Part shown: positions 25,251 through 33,650 of the stretch, piece after piece | Numbering within the stretch: the stretch's first letter is position 1 | Layout of the letters: each line of letters starts with the position of its first letter | Assembly (NCBI RefSeq): GCF_014649855.1 | Contig: NZ_BMTV01000029.1 | Coordinates: forward strand, 42,460-106,459 | Length of the DNA stretch: 64,000 nucleotides | Reading direction: 5' to 3' | Source of the DNA: Streptomyces roseolus | Lineage (GTDB): Bacteria > Actinomycetota > Actinomycetes > Streptomycetales > Streptomycetaceae | Made by a program: the position numbers and the translations under genes | The notes under the pieces: generated by a model | The model's database searches: none | Told to the model about the DNA's origin: nothing | The model's input: only the letters and a program-made list of their open reading frames with translations

Positions 25251-25256
25251 TAGGCT
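25251..25256 (+). promoter_or_regulatory. -10 hexamer TAGGCT before the DinG-like helicase
   Basis: TAGGCT ends 9 nt before the ATG at 25266 with no ribosome-binding site between, predicting a near-leaderless message and a transcription unit separate from the siderophore genes. Confidence 0.5.
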
Positions 25257-25265
25257 GGGAACGCT

Positions 25266-27239
25266 ATGACGAAGCCATCCCTCCCCGACCTCCTCCACGC
25301 CGCCGTCGCCGCCGTCGGCGGCACGGAGCGCCCCGGCCAGGTCACCATGGCCGAGGCCGTGGCCGAGGCCATCGACGACAACTCCCACCTGCTCGTCCAG
25401 GCGGGCACCGGCACCGGAAAGTCGCTCGGCTATCTCGTGCCGGCGCTCGCGCACGGGGAGAGAGTGGTGGTGGCCACGGCCACGCTGGCGCTCCAGCGCC
25501 AGCTCGTCGAGCGCGACCTGCCGAGGACGGTCGAGGCGCTCCACCCGCAGCTGCGCCGCCGCCCCCAGTTCGCCATGCTCAAGGGCCGGTCGAACTACCT
25601 GTGCCTGCACCGCCTCCACGAGGGGGTGCCGCAGGACGAGGAGGAGGGCCTCTTCGACCCCTTCGAGGCGGCCGCGCCCACCAGCAAGCTCGGCCAGGAC
25701 CTGATCCGGCTGCGCGACTGGGCGGACGAGACGGAGACCGGCGACCGGGACGACCTGACGCCCGGCGTCTCCGACCGGGCCTGGGGCCAGGTCTCGGTCT
25801 CCTCCCGGGAGTGCCTCGGCGCGAGCAAGTGCGCCTACGGGGCGGAGTGCTTCGCCGAGGCGTCCCGTGAGCGCGCCAAGCTCGCCGACGTCGTCGTCAC
25901 CAACCACGCCCTGCTCGCCATCGACGCGATCGAGGGCGCCCCCGTGCTCCCGCAGCACGAGGTCCTGATCGTCGACGAGGCGCACGAGCTCGTCTCCCGG
26001 GTCACGGGCGTGGCCACCGGCGAGCTCACCCCCGGCCAGGTGAACCGGGCGGTGCGCCGGGCCGCCAAGCTGGTGGACGAGAAGGTCGCCGACGAGCTCC
26101 AGACCGCGGCGGAGGGCTTCGAGCGGGTCATGGAGCTCGCCCTGCCGGGCCGTCTGGAGAAGATCCCGGAGGATCTGGCGTACGCCCTGACGGCGCTGCG
26201 CGACGCGGCCCGCAACGTGATCACCGCCCTGGGGAACACCCGGGACCGCTCGGTGCAGGACGAGGACGCGGTCCGCAAGCAGGCGATGGCCTCGGTCGAG
26301 ACCGTCCACGGCGTCGCCGAGCGGATCACCCACGGCTCCGAGTACGACGTCGTCTGGTACGAGCGCCATGACCGCTTCGGCGCCTCGCTGAGGGTCGCGC
26401 CGCTCTCGGTCTCCGGGCTGCTGCGGGAGAAGCTCTTCACCGAGCGTTCCGTCGTGCTCGCCTCGGCCACGCTCAAGCTCGGCGGCGACTTCAACGGCGT
26501 GGGCGCCTCGCTCGGCCTCGCGCCCGAGGGCATCACCGGGGACGACCTCCCGGTCTGGAAGGGCATCGACGTCGGCTCCCCGTTCGACTACCCGAAGCAG
26601 GGGATCATGTACGTCGCCAAGCACCTGGCGCCCCCGAAGCGGGACAGCGACCGGGGCGACATGCTGGACGAGCTGACCGAGCTGATCCAGGCGGCCGGCG
26701 GCCGCACCCTCGGCCTGTTCTCCTCGATGCGGGCGGCGCAGCTGGCGGCGGAGGAGCTGCGGACCCGCATCCCCGAGTTCCCGATCCTGCTCCAGGGCGA
26801 GGACACCCTGGGCGAGCTGATCAAGAACTTCGCGGCCGACCCGCGGACCTGTCTCTTCGGCACCCTGTCGCTCTGGCAGGGCGTGGACGTGCCCGGGGCC
26901 AGCTGTCAGCTGGTGGTCATGGACAAGATCCCCTTCCCGCGCCCGGACGACCCGTTGATGAGCGCGCGCCAGAAGGCGGTCGAGGAGGCCGGGGGCAACG
27001 GCTTCATGGCGGTGGCGGCGACGCACGCTGCGCTGCTGATGGCCCAGGGCGCCGGCCGACTCGTCCGGGCGACGGGGGACCGGGGAGTGGTGGCGGTCCT
27101 GGACCAGCGCCTGGCCACCGCCCGGTACGGCAGTTATCTCAAGGCCTCGATGCCCGACTTCTGGTACACGACCGACCGCAACCAGGTCCGCAGGTCGCTC
27201 GCGGCGATCGACGCGAAGGCGAAGGCGGACGGCGCCTGA
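25266..27239 (+). CDS. ATP-dependent DNA helicase, DinG/XPD-like with Fe-S cluster
   Basis: A 657-residue superfamily 2 5'-3' helicase of the DinG/YoaA group, acting on replication blocks, R-loops and damage. The Walker A is AGTGTGKSLGY (Lys52) and the DEAH box is IVDEAHEL (237-240). Four cysteines (113, 183, 189, 195) lie in the XPD-type Fe-S position. Motif III is VLASATLKLG. C-terminal motifs V/VI are LSLWQGVDVPG and AQGAGRLVRATGDRG. It is convergent with lexA and separated by a perfect hairpin. A damage-linked role fits the neighbourhood, but no LexA box lies upstream. Confidence 0.92.
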   Translation: MTKPSLPDLLHAAVAAVGGTERPGQVTMAEAVAEAIDDNSHLLVQAGTGTGKSLGYLVPALAHGERVVVATATLALQRQLVERDLPRTVEALHPQLRRRPQFAMLKGRSNYLCLHRLHEGVPQDEEEGLFDPFEAAAPTSKLGQDLIRLRDWADETETGDRDDLTPGVSDRAWGQVSVSSRECLGASKCAYGAECFAEASRERAKLADVVVTNHALLAIDAIEGAPVLPQHEVLIVDEAHELVSRVTGVATGELTPGQVNRAVRRAAKLVDEKVADELQTAAEGFERVMELALPGRLEKIPEDLAYALTALRDAARNVITALGNTRDRSVQDEDAVRKQAMASVETVHGVAERITHGSEYDVVWYERHDRFGASLRVAPLSVSGLLREKLFTERSVVLASATLKLGGDFNGVGASLGLAPEGITGDDLPVWKGIDVGSPFDYPKQGIMYVAKHLAPPKRDSDRGDMLDELTELIQAAGGRTLGLFSSMRAAQLAAEELRTRIPEFPILLQGEDTLGELIKNFAADPRTCLFGTLSLWQGVDVPGASCQLVVMDKIPFPRPDDPLMSARQKAVEEAGGNGFMAVAATHAALLMAQGAGRLVRATGDRGVVAVLDQRLATARYGSYLKASMPDFWYTTDRNQVRRSLAAIDAKAKADGA

Positions 27240-27256
27240 GCGAGGGGTGCGGACAT

Positions 27257-27291
27257 GCCTCCGGCCCCGGCGGAGAGCCGGGGCCGGAGGC
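27257..27291. terminator. Bidirectional terminator between helicase and lexA
   Basis: Perfect 15-bp inverted repeat (GCCTCCGGCCCCGGC / GCCGGGGCCGGAGGC) with a GGAGA loop, positioned between convergent stop codons. Confidence 0.9.
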
Positions 27292-27372
27292 GAGCCAGGA
27301 GAGCGGGTCGTACAGCGGACCCCGGGACCGGCGCAGTGGATCCCGGGGCCCGGTCGGAGCCGGCGGGTGCGG

Positions 27373-28161
27373 TCAGACCCGCCGCAGCACGGCGACCACC
27401 TTGCCGAGGATCGTGGCCTCGTCACCGGGGATGGGCTGGTACGCGGCGTTGTGCGGGAGCAGCCAGACGTGGCCGTCCTCGCGCTTGAAGCGCTTCACGG
27501 TGGCCTCGCCGTCGAGCATGGCGGCGACGATGTCGCCGTTCTCCGCGACGGGCTGGCGGCGGACGGTGACCCAGTCGCCGTCGCAGATGGCGGCCTCGAT
27601 CATGGAGTCGCCGACGACCTTGAGGACGAAGAGCTCGCCGTCGCCGACCAGCTGCCGGGGGAGGGGGAACACGTCCTCGACCGACTCCTCGGCCAGGATG
27701 GGGCCGCCGGCCGCGATCCGGCCGACCAGTGGCACGTACGAGGCCGCGGGCTTGCCGGTGGTGTCGGTGGGCTGGGTGCTGGGCTGGTCCGAGCCGCGGA
27801 CCTCGTACGCCCGGGGGCGGTGCGGGTCGCGGCGGAGGAAGCCCTTGCGCTCCAGGGCCATCAGCTGGTGGGCCACCGACGACGTGCTGGAGAGGCCCAC
27901 CGCCTGGCCGATCTCGCGCATCGACGGCGGGTAGCCCCGCCGCTGGACCGAGTCGCGGATGACTTCGATGACCCGGCGCTGGCGGTCGGTGAGGCCGGAG
28001 CTGTCGGCCCTGATGCCTGGAGGCCGTCCGGGGAGGGCTCGGGCGGGGCGCCCGGGCTCTTCGCCGTTCATGGCTGTGTCGTTCATGGCGTGCACCGGCT
28101 CGAGTCGGCCCTGGGAGCGATCCTGGGCGGTGATGGTGGCGCTGTCTGCGGTGGTGGTCAC
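27373..28161 (-). CDS. lexA: SOS repressor LexA
   Basis: Repressor of the DNA-damage response that self-cleaves on RecA-ssDNA filaments. It has 262 residues from GTG at 28161, longer than E. coli LexA because of an N-terminal extension of about 55 residues common in Streptomyces. The winged helix carries SMREIGQAVGLSSTSSVAHQL (about 80-100). The cleavage site is Ala151-Gly152 in GRIAAGGPILAE, and the catalytic dyad is Ser186 (VVGDSMIEA) and Lys223 (EATVKRF). A shorter start at a downstream ATG (MNDTAMNGEEP) is possible. A LexA box overlaps the -35 of its own promoter, which indicates autoregulation. Confidence 0.95.
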   Translation of the reverse strand: MTTTADSATITAQDRSQGRLEPVHAMNDTAMNGEEPGRPARALPGRPPGIRADSSGLTDRQRRVIEVIRDSVQRRGYPPSMREIGQAVGLSSTSSVAHQLMALERKGFLRRDPHRPRAYEVRGSDQPSTQPTDTTGKPAASYVPLVGRIAAGGPILAEESVEDVFPLPRQLVGDGELFVLKVVGDSMIEAAICDGDWVTVRRQPVAENGDIVAAMLDGEATVKRFKREDGHVWLLPHNAAYQPIPGDEATILGKVVAVLRRV

Positions 28162-28200
28162 GTCGTCGGCCCCTCTCGATTGGTCTCCCTGGCTGGCACA

Positions 28201-28242
28201 ACGGTAGTAGCTTTCGAAAGGTTGCGCCAAACACACGTTCGA
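28201..28242 (-). promoter_or_regulatory. lexA promoter with overlapping SOS box
   Basis: On the minus strand, TTGGCG (28225-28230) and TACCGT (28201-28206) are separated by 18 bp. The SOS box TCGAACGTGTGTTTGG (28227-28242) fits the actinobacterial TCGAAC-N4-GTTYGA pattern except for the last base, and covers the -35. A separate palindrome CTTTCGAAAG (28211-28220) sits in the spacer. Confidence 0.8.
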
Positions 28243-28411
28243 GTGAAAAACCGCAGATTGCCTTACGCGTGTGCGAGTGGGGGTGTATGGGAGTGGGCCC
28301 TCGGGGGGCGGCCCCCTCCTTACGGTAGCCTTCGCCGCTGGGTTTCCTGACTCCGGCGCGCCCTCCCGCATCTCCCGTCCGCGGGTCGCGGGCGCGGCTT
28401 CGGGGTGCCGC

Positions 28412-28457
28412 GACACGCTGGGGGTGTCGTACCCCCTTGAACCCAAGATCTAGTGGT
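28412..28457 (+). promoter_or_regulatory. Tandem NrdR-like boxes upstream of nrdR
   Basis: Two 16-bp sites, GACACGCTGGGGGTGT (28412-28427) and CCCAAGATCTAGTGGT (28442-28457), the second read as ACCACTAGATCTTGGG on the other strand. They resemble the acaCwAtATaTwGtgt consensus. They start 30 bp apart, about three helical turns, the known arrangement for cooperative NrdR binding. Confidence 0.65.
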
Positions 28458-28598
28458 TGGATGTCACCGGCCGCCCAGGGGTAGTGGTCCCCGGTCTGCC
28501 GGGGTGCTGTCCATCGCCTATGCTGGTGGTCGCTTCGAGGGCCTTGACGGGTCGACCGAGGCTGTTCAGTCGTGCCGTGAGGAAGAGGGTCGTAACCA

Positions 28599-29105
28599 AT
28601 GCACTGCCCCTTCTGCCGGCACCCCGACAGCCGGGTCGTCGACAGCCGCACCACCGACGACGGCACGTCGATCCGACGTCGCCGCCAGTGCACCGACTGT
28701 GCCCGCCGTTTCACCACGGTGGAGACCTGTTCGCTGATGGTGGTCAAGCGCTCCGGCGTCACCGAGCCCTTCAGCCGCACCAAGGTCATCTCCGGCGTGC
28801 GCAAGGCGTGCCAGGGGCGGCCGGTCACCGAGGACGCCCTGGCCAAGCTCGGCCAGCGGGTCGAGGAGGCGGTGCGCGCCACCGGCAGTGCCGAGCTGAC
28901 CACCCATGACGTGGGCCTGGCCATCCTCGGGCCGCTGCAGGAGCTCGATCTCGTCGCGTACCTGCGCTTCGCGTCCGTGTACAAGGCTTTCGAGGGACTC
29001 GAGGACTTCGAGGCCGCCATCGCGGAACTCCGCGTGCGGCCTCCCGCTGGGAACGACGGGACGGGCGCCCCCGAGGCGCCCGCTCCCGCCGGCACCGCCG
29101 ACTGA
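28599..29105 (+). CDS. nrdR: Transcriptional repressor NrdR
   Basis: Zinc-ribbon/ATP-cone repressor of ribonucleotide reductase genes that senses ATP/dATP. It has 168 residues. The zinc ribbon uses Cys3, Cys6, Cys31 and Cys34 (MHCPFCRHPD, RRQCTDCARRF), and the ATP-cone spans about 48-138 (VVKRSGVTEPFSRTKVISG). The C-terminal Gly/Ala/Pro tail of about 20 residues is variable. It is co-directional with nrdJ, 174 nt apart, and probably cotranscribed. Two candidate NrdR boxes upstream suggest that the operon represses itself. Confidence 0.96.
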   Translation: MHCPFCRHPDSRVVDSRTTDDGTSIRRRRQCTDCARRFTTVETCSLMVVKRSGVTEPFSRTKVISGVRKACQGRPVTEDALAKLGQRVEEAVRATGSAELTTHDVGLAILGPLQELDLVAYLRFASVYKAFEGLEDFEAAIAELRVRPPAGNDGTGAPEAPAPAGTAD

Positions 29106-29198
29106 CGGCGGCCCGGGCCTTCGTGGGCCCGGTCACCGGCCGCGGTGCGGCCGTGAAGACCTGCCCCGGGCGGCCCGTGCGGCGCCCGTGGGTCGAGC

Positions 29199-29219
29199 AG
29201 TACAGAACGTAGTACAGAA
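29199..29219 (+). repeat. Direct repeat AGTACAGAA x2 before nrdJ
   Basis: AGTACAGAA occurs at 29199-29207 and 29211-29219, a 12-bp period, in the nrdR-nrdJ gap about 60 bp before the nrdJ start. The rest of the gap shows no riboswitch-like structure. Confidence 0.7.
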
Positions 29220-29279
29220 GACGGTGCTCTGGGATTATCTGGGCGCCAAAGGGTGTTTTGCCCGTATATGGGAGGCGGC

Positions 29280-32177
29280 ATGACAGAGACGGCGAGCGGC
29301 CCGGCACGTGGTTCCCGCACCAAGGGAGCCAAGGCGACGAGCAAGGGCCTGCGGATCGAGCGCATCCACACCACCCCCGGCGTGCATCCGTACGACGAGG
29401 TGAACTGGGAGCGCCGTGACGTCGTCATGACCAACTGGCGCGACGGCTCGATCAACTTCGAGCAGCGCGGCGTCGAGTTCCCCGACTTCTGGTCGGTGAA
29501 CGCGGTCAACATCGTCACCAGCAAGTACTTCCGCGGGGCCGTCGGCACCCCGCAGCGCGAGACCGGTCTGAAGCAGCTCATCGACCGCATCGTGAAGACC
29601 TACACGAAGGCCGGCGAGGACTACGGGTACTTCGCCTCGCCCGCCGACGCGGAGATCTTCGAGCACGAGCTCACCTACGCCCTGCTCCACCAGATCTTCA
29701 GCTTCAACTCGCCGGTCTGGTTCAACGTCGGCACGCCGCAGCCCCAGCAGGTCTCCGCCTGCTTCATCCTGTCCGTCGACGACTCCATGGAGTCGATCCT
29801 CGACTGGTACAAGGAAGAGGGCATGATCTTCAAGGGCGGCTCCGGTGCCGGCCTGAACCTCTCCCGCATCCGCTCCTCCAAGGAGCTGCTCTCCTCCGGC
29901 GGCAACGCCTCCGGCCCGGTCTCCTTCATGCGCGGCGCCGACGCCTCCGCCGGAACCATCAAGTCCGGTGGCGCCACCCGCCGCGCCGCCAAGATGGTCA
30001 TCCTCGACGTCGACCACCCGGACATCGAGAACTTCATCGAGACCAAGGTCAAGGAGGAGGAGAAGATCCGCGCGCTGCGCGACGCGGGCTTCGACATGGA
30101 CCTGGGCGGCGACGACATCACGTCCGTCCAGTACCAGAACGCCAACAACTCCGTCCGCGTGAACGACGAGTTCATGAAGGCCGTCGAGTCCGGCGGGAAG
30201 TTCGGCCTCCGCGCCCGCATGACCGGCGAGGTCATCGAGGAGGTCGACGCCAAGTCGCTCTTCCGCAAGATGGCCGAGGCCGCGTGGGCCTGCGCCGACC
30301 CGGGCATCCAGTACGACGACACCATCAACCGCTGGCACACCTGCCCCGAGTCCGGCCGCATCAACGGCTCGAACCCGTGCAGCGAGTACATGCACCTGGA
30401 CAACACGTCCTGCAACCTCGCCTCGCTGAACCTCATGAAGTTCCTCAAGGACGACGGCAAGGGCAACCAGTCCTTCGACGTCGAGCGCTTCGCCAAGGTC
30501 GTCGAGCTCGTCATCACCGCGATGGACATCTCCATCTGCTTCGCCGACTTCCCGACCCAGAAGATCGGCGAGAACACCCGCGCCTTCCGCCAGCTCGGCA
30601 TCGGCTACGCCAACCTCGGCGCCCTGCTGATGGCGACCGGCCACGCGTACGACTCCGAGGGCGGCCGCGCCCTCGCCGGCGCCATCACCTCCCTGATGAC
30701 CGGCACCTCGTACAAGCGCTCCGCCGAGCTCGCCGCCGTCGTCGGCGCCTACGACGGCTACGCCCGCAACGCCGAGCCGCACCAGCGCGTCATGAAGCAG
30801 CACGCCGACGCCAACGACAAGGCCGTCCGCATGGACGACCTGGACTCGCCGATCTGGGCCGCCGCCACGGAAGCCTGGCAGGACGTGATCCGCCTCGGCG
30901 CCAAGAACGGCTTCCGCAACGCGCAGGCCTCGGTCATCGCCCCGACCGGCACCATCGGCCTCGCGATGTCCTGCGACACCACCGGCCTCGAGCCCGACCT
31001 CGCCCTGGTCAAGTTCAAGAAGCTCGTCGGCGGCGGCTCGATGCAGATCGTCAACGGCACCGTCCCGCAGGCCCTGCGCCGCCTGGGCTACCAGGAGGAG
31101 CAGATCGAGGCGATCGTCGCCCACATCGCCGAGCACGGCAACGTGATCGACGCCCCCGGCCTCAAGACCGAGCACTACGAGGTCTTCGACTGCGCCATGG
31201 GCGAGCGCTCCATCTCCGCGATGGGCCACGTCCGCATGATGGCCGCCATCCAGCCCTGGATCTCCGGCGCCCTCTCCAAGACCGTGAACCTGCCGGAGAC
31301 GGCGACGGTCGAGGACGTCGAGGAGGTCTACTTCGAGGCGTGGAAGATGGGCGTCAAGGCGCTCGCGATCTACCGCGACAACTGCAAGGTCGGCCAGCCG
31401 CTCTCCGCGAAGAAGAAGGAGGACGAGAAGGCCGAGGTGACCGCGAAGACCGAGGCGACGATCCGCGAGGCCGTCGAGAAGGTCGTCGAGTACCGCCCGG
31501 TCCGCAAGCGCCTCCCGAAGGGCCGTCCGGGGATCACCACCTCCTTCACCGTCGGTGGCGCCGAGGGCTACATGACCGCCAACTCCTACCCGGACGACGG
31601 TCTCGGCGAGGTCTTCCTGAAGATGTCGAAGCAGGGTTCGACCCTCGCGGGCATGATGGACGCCTTCTCCATCGCCGTCTCGGTGGGTCTGCAGTACGGC
31701 GTGCCGCTGGAGACCTACGTCTCGAAGTTCACCAACATGCGCTTCGAGCCGGCCGGCATGACGGACGACCCGGACGTGCGGATGGCGCAGTCGATCGTCG
31801 ACTACATCTTCCGCCGCCTGGCGCTGGACTTCCTGCCCTTCGAGACCCGCTCCGCGCTCGGCATCCACTCCGCCGAGGAGCGTCAGCGCCACCTGGAGAC
31901 CGGCTCGTACGAGCAGTCCGTCGAAGACGTCGACGTCGAGGGCCTGGCCCAGTCCGCCCCGGTCGCCACGGAGCTGAAGGCCGTCGCCGCCCCGGCCCCG
32001 ACGGCCAAGGCCGAGGTCCCGGCCCCGAAGCAGGCGCACACCTCGGCGGAGCTCGTCGAGATGCAGCTCGGCATCAGCGCCGACGCCCCGCTCTGCTTCT
32101 CCTGCGGCACGAAGATGCAGCGCGCCGGCTCCTGCTACATCTGCGAGGGCTGCGGCTCGACCAGCGGCTGCAGCTGA
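29280..32177 (+). CDS. nrdJ: Vitamin B12-dependent (class II) ribonucleotide reductase NrdJ
   Basis: Adenosylcobalamin-dependent reductase that supplies dNTPs without oxygen and alongside class Ia NrdAB in Streptomyces. It has 965 residues from ATG at 29280 (GGGAGG 4 nt upstream). The substrate-site segments VSACFILSVDDSMESI and FKGGSGAGLNLSRIR, and the active-site NPCSEYMHLDNTSCNLASLN, are all present. Further conserved segments are APTGTIGLAMSCDTTG and GRPGITTSFTVGGAEGY. The tail ends in a Cys-rich swinging arm, CFSCGTKM...CYICEGCG, which re-reduces the active site. A strong terminator follows. No B12 riboswitch is visible upstream. Confidence 0.97.
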   Translation: MTETASGPARGSRTKGAKATSKGLRIERIHTTPGVHPYDEVNWERRDVVMTNWRDGSINFEQRGVEFPDFWSVNAVNIVTSKYFRGAVGTPQRETGLKQLIDRIVKTYTKAGEDYGYFASPADAEIFEHELTYALLHQIFSFNSPVWFNVGTPQPQQVSACFILSVDDSMESILDWYKEEGMIFKGGSGAGLNLSRIRSSKELLSSGGNASGPVSFMRGADASAGTIKSGGATRRAAKMVILDVDHPDIENFIETKVKEEEKIRALRDAGFDMDLGGDDITSVQYQNANNSVRVNDEFMKAVESGGKFGLRARMTGEVIEEVDAKSLFRKMAEAAWACADPGIQYDDTINRWHTCPESGRINGSNPCSEYMHLDNTSCNLASLNLMKFLKDDGKGNQSFDVERFAKVVELVITAMDISICFADFPTQKIGENTRAFRQLGIGYANLGALLMATGHAYDSEGGRALAGAITSLMTGTSYKRSAELAAVVGAYDGYARNAEPHQRVMKQHADANDKAVRMDDLDSPIWAAATEAWQDVIRLGAKNGFRNAQASVIAPTGTIGLAMSCDTTGLEPDLALVKFKKLVGGGSMQIVNGTVPQALRRLGYQEEQIEAIVAHIAEHGNVIDAPGLKTEHYEVFDCAMGERSISAMGHVRMMAAIQPWISGALSKTVNLPETATVEDVEEVYFEAWKMGVKALAIYRDNCKVGQPLSAKKKEDEKAEVTAKTEATIREAVEKVVEYRPVRKRLPKGRPGITTSFTVGGAEGYMTANSYPDDGLGEVFLKMSKQGSTLAGMMDAFSIAVSVGLQYGVPLETYVSKFTNMRFEPAGMTDDPDVRMAQSIVDYIFRRLALDFLPFETRSALGIHSAEERQRHLETGSYEQSVEDVDVEGLAQSAPVATELKAVAAPAPTAKAEVPAPKQAHTSAELVEMQLGISADAPLCFSCGTKMQRAGSCYICEGCGSTSGCS

Positions 32178-32204
32178 CATCCGGCGCGGCTGACGCGTGA
32201 CTGA

Positions 32205-32237
32205 CGAAGGGGACCGGCCGTCGGCCGGTCCCCTTCG
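32205..32237. terminator. Bidirectional terminator, nrdJ / TerD gene
   Basis: Perfect 16-bp arms (CGAAGGGGACCGGCCG and its complement) around a single T. It lies between convergent nrdJ and the TerD-family gene. Confidence 0.9.
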
Positions 32238-32273
32238 GCGTGCCCGGGCTCGGTATGTCCGGGCTCGGCGGGC

Positions 32274-32804
32274 TCAGGCGCGCGCCGTGCCCATCAGCGA
32301 GCCGAAGGACTGCGGGTCCGTGTCGAAGCCCCGCCGCAGGGGACGGAAGGTCCAGCCGGACGAGGCCTCGCGGACGAATTCGACGACGGTCACGGCGGTG
32401 GCGTCGGCGACGCCGCCGAAGTCGTACGTCAGCAGTTCCGTGTAGCCCTCGCTGATCCGGACCGAGGCCTGGGCTATGCGGCCGAAGGTCACCCGGCCGC
32501 CGCCCTGCTGTATCACCACACCGACCACCACGCGGGTGTACCGCTCGGCGAGCCGGTCCAGTTCGAGCGTCATCGCCTCGTCGTAGCCGAACCCCTGCCC
32601 CGTGCGGCTGTCACGGAGGAGGGTGATCGTCCCGTCGGGGGAGCGGCTGCCGAAGTGGACCAACTGCGCGGGCGTGCCGTGCGGGTCGTCGGCGGTGAAG
32701 ACGGCGGCGACGAGGTCCAGGTCGTGCGCGGGCGCGCCCGCGGGCGCCGGATCCCACTTGAGCGCCACCTCCACCTTGCCGACGCCCTTGCTGAGTCCGC
32801 TCAC
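32274..32804 (-). CDS. TerD family protein
   Basis: A 176-residue single TerD domain. The family binds calcium and is linked to tellurite and other stress resistance. Typical features are VEVALKWDPAP at the N-terminus, DLDLVAAVF, the acidic metal-site region DDPHGTPAQLVHFGS and DEAMTLELDRL, then VIQQGGGRVTFGRIAQASVRI and a WTFRPL end. GTG at 32804 is preceded by GGGGAGG (5-nt spacer); the longer frame upstream is not family-like. No other ter genes are nearby, which is common for the scattered TerD paralogues of Streptomyces. The specific role is unknown. Confidence 0.88.
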   Translation of the reverse strand: MSGLSKGVGKVEVALKWDPAPAGAPAHDLDLVAAVFTADDPHGTPAQLVHFGSRSPDGTITLLRDSRTGQGFGYDEAMTLELDRLAERYTRVVVGVVIQQGGGRVTFGRIAQASVRISEGYTELLTYDFGGVADATAVTVVEFVREASSGWTFRPLRRGFDTDPQSFGSLMGTARA

Positions 32805-33028
32805 GATGCCTCCCCTTTCCCCGTGTCCCCGCGAGGACCCTTCGCCCCGGGTCTCTCCCTTCATGGTGTCACGCACGTGCGACAGCCGGACCGGTCGCAC
32901 CGGTCTCCGGGGCGCGTACCCGCCCGGAATACGACCTCCGACTGGCCGGAATGGGAGGGGTCCTGACGAGGGCTCACGTCGGGTCGCCCATCTGTGGCGA
33001 CGGTCTGCCGGGGCGCTCTCCGGACCCG

Positions 33029-33034
33029 TACGAT
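33029..33034 (+). promoter_or_regulatory. -10 hexamer TACGAT, leaderless gene
   Basis: TACGAT ends 6 nt before the GTG at 33041, supporting that start and a leaderless transcript. The remaining 32805-33028 divergent region shows no clear -35 or operator. Confidence 0.5.
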
Positions 33035-33040
33035 GGCGCG

Positions 33041-33646
33041 GTGCTGGTCAAGTGGATTCGCTGCGCCGTCGTGGACCGTCGAGGGTTCGAGCGGGGACAG
33101 CGGAAGTGGGCGGGGCTGCTCGGGGAGCCGGGTTTCCGGGGGCAGGGCGGCGGCTGGAGCCGGGCCCGTCCCGAGATCGCGCACGTCTTCTCCTTCTGGG
33201 AGAGCCGGGCCTTCTACGACTCCTTCATGGCCCGCTCGCACGACCGGCTGGCCGCCGCGCAGTCCGGTACGTACAAGGACGCACAGGTCAGGCTCTTCGA
33301 TCACCGCTTCGACGTGAAGACCGGTTTCGAGCCGAAGTTCGCCGACGCGGACGTGGCACGGGTGGCGCACTGCCGCGTCCACGAGGAGCGGGTCGAGCAC
33401 TTCGCCCTGATGCAGGAGAAGGTGTGGAACCCGGCGATGGCCGGGTCGCCGGGCATGCTCCGGGGCTTGTTCGGGGAGGCGCCCGGTCACGAGTTCCTGG
33501 TGCTCTCCCTCTGGAACTCCGCCGCCGAGCACGGCAAGTACCGTGAGGAGCGGGTGGAGCGCCTCGGTCTGCGGGCGCAGACCGAGGCCGACGTGGCGGC
33601 GCTCTCGGGTGACGTGGTGCGCCTCGAACCCACCTGGACCGTCTGA
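33041..33646 (+). CDS. YdbC/DUF4937 family protein
   Basis: A 201-residue cytosolic protein beginning VLVKWIRCAVVDRRGFERGQ. It appears to contain two repeats of a dimeric alpha-beta barrel (antibiotic-monooxygenase-like) fold: GQGGGWSRARPEIAHVFSFWESRAF in the first half and GSPGMLRGLFGEAPGHEFLVLSLWNS in the second. This is the Streptomyces protein annotated as YdbC family. The GTG start is supported by a -10-like TACGAT 6 nt upstream. It ends 4 nt from a convergent TetR gene. The function is unknown; no catalytic motif is evident. Confidence 0.75.
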   Translation: MLVKWIRCAVVDRRGFERGQRKWAGLLGEPGFRGQGGGWSRARPEIAHVFSFWESRAFYDSFMARSHDRLAAAQSGTYKDAQVRLFDHRFDVKTGFEPKFADADVARVAHCRVHEERVEHFALMQEKVWNPAMAGSPGMLRGLFGEAPGHEFLVLSLWNSAAEHGKYREERVERLGLRAQTEADVAALSGDVVRLEPTWTV

Positions 33647-33650
33647 GCGT

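Noticed and set aside
29106..29279. Cobalamin riboswitch upstream of nrdJ
   Set aside because: The gap is only 174 bp and lacks the B12-box-like core; from memory the Streptomyces B12 riboswitch lies upstream of nrdAB, not nrdJ.
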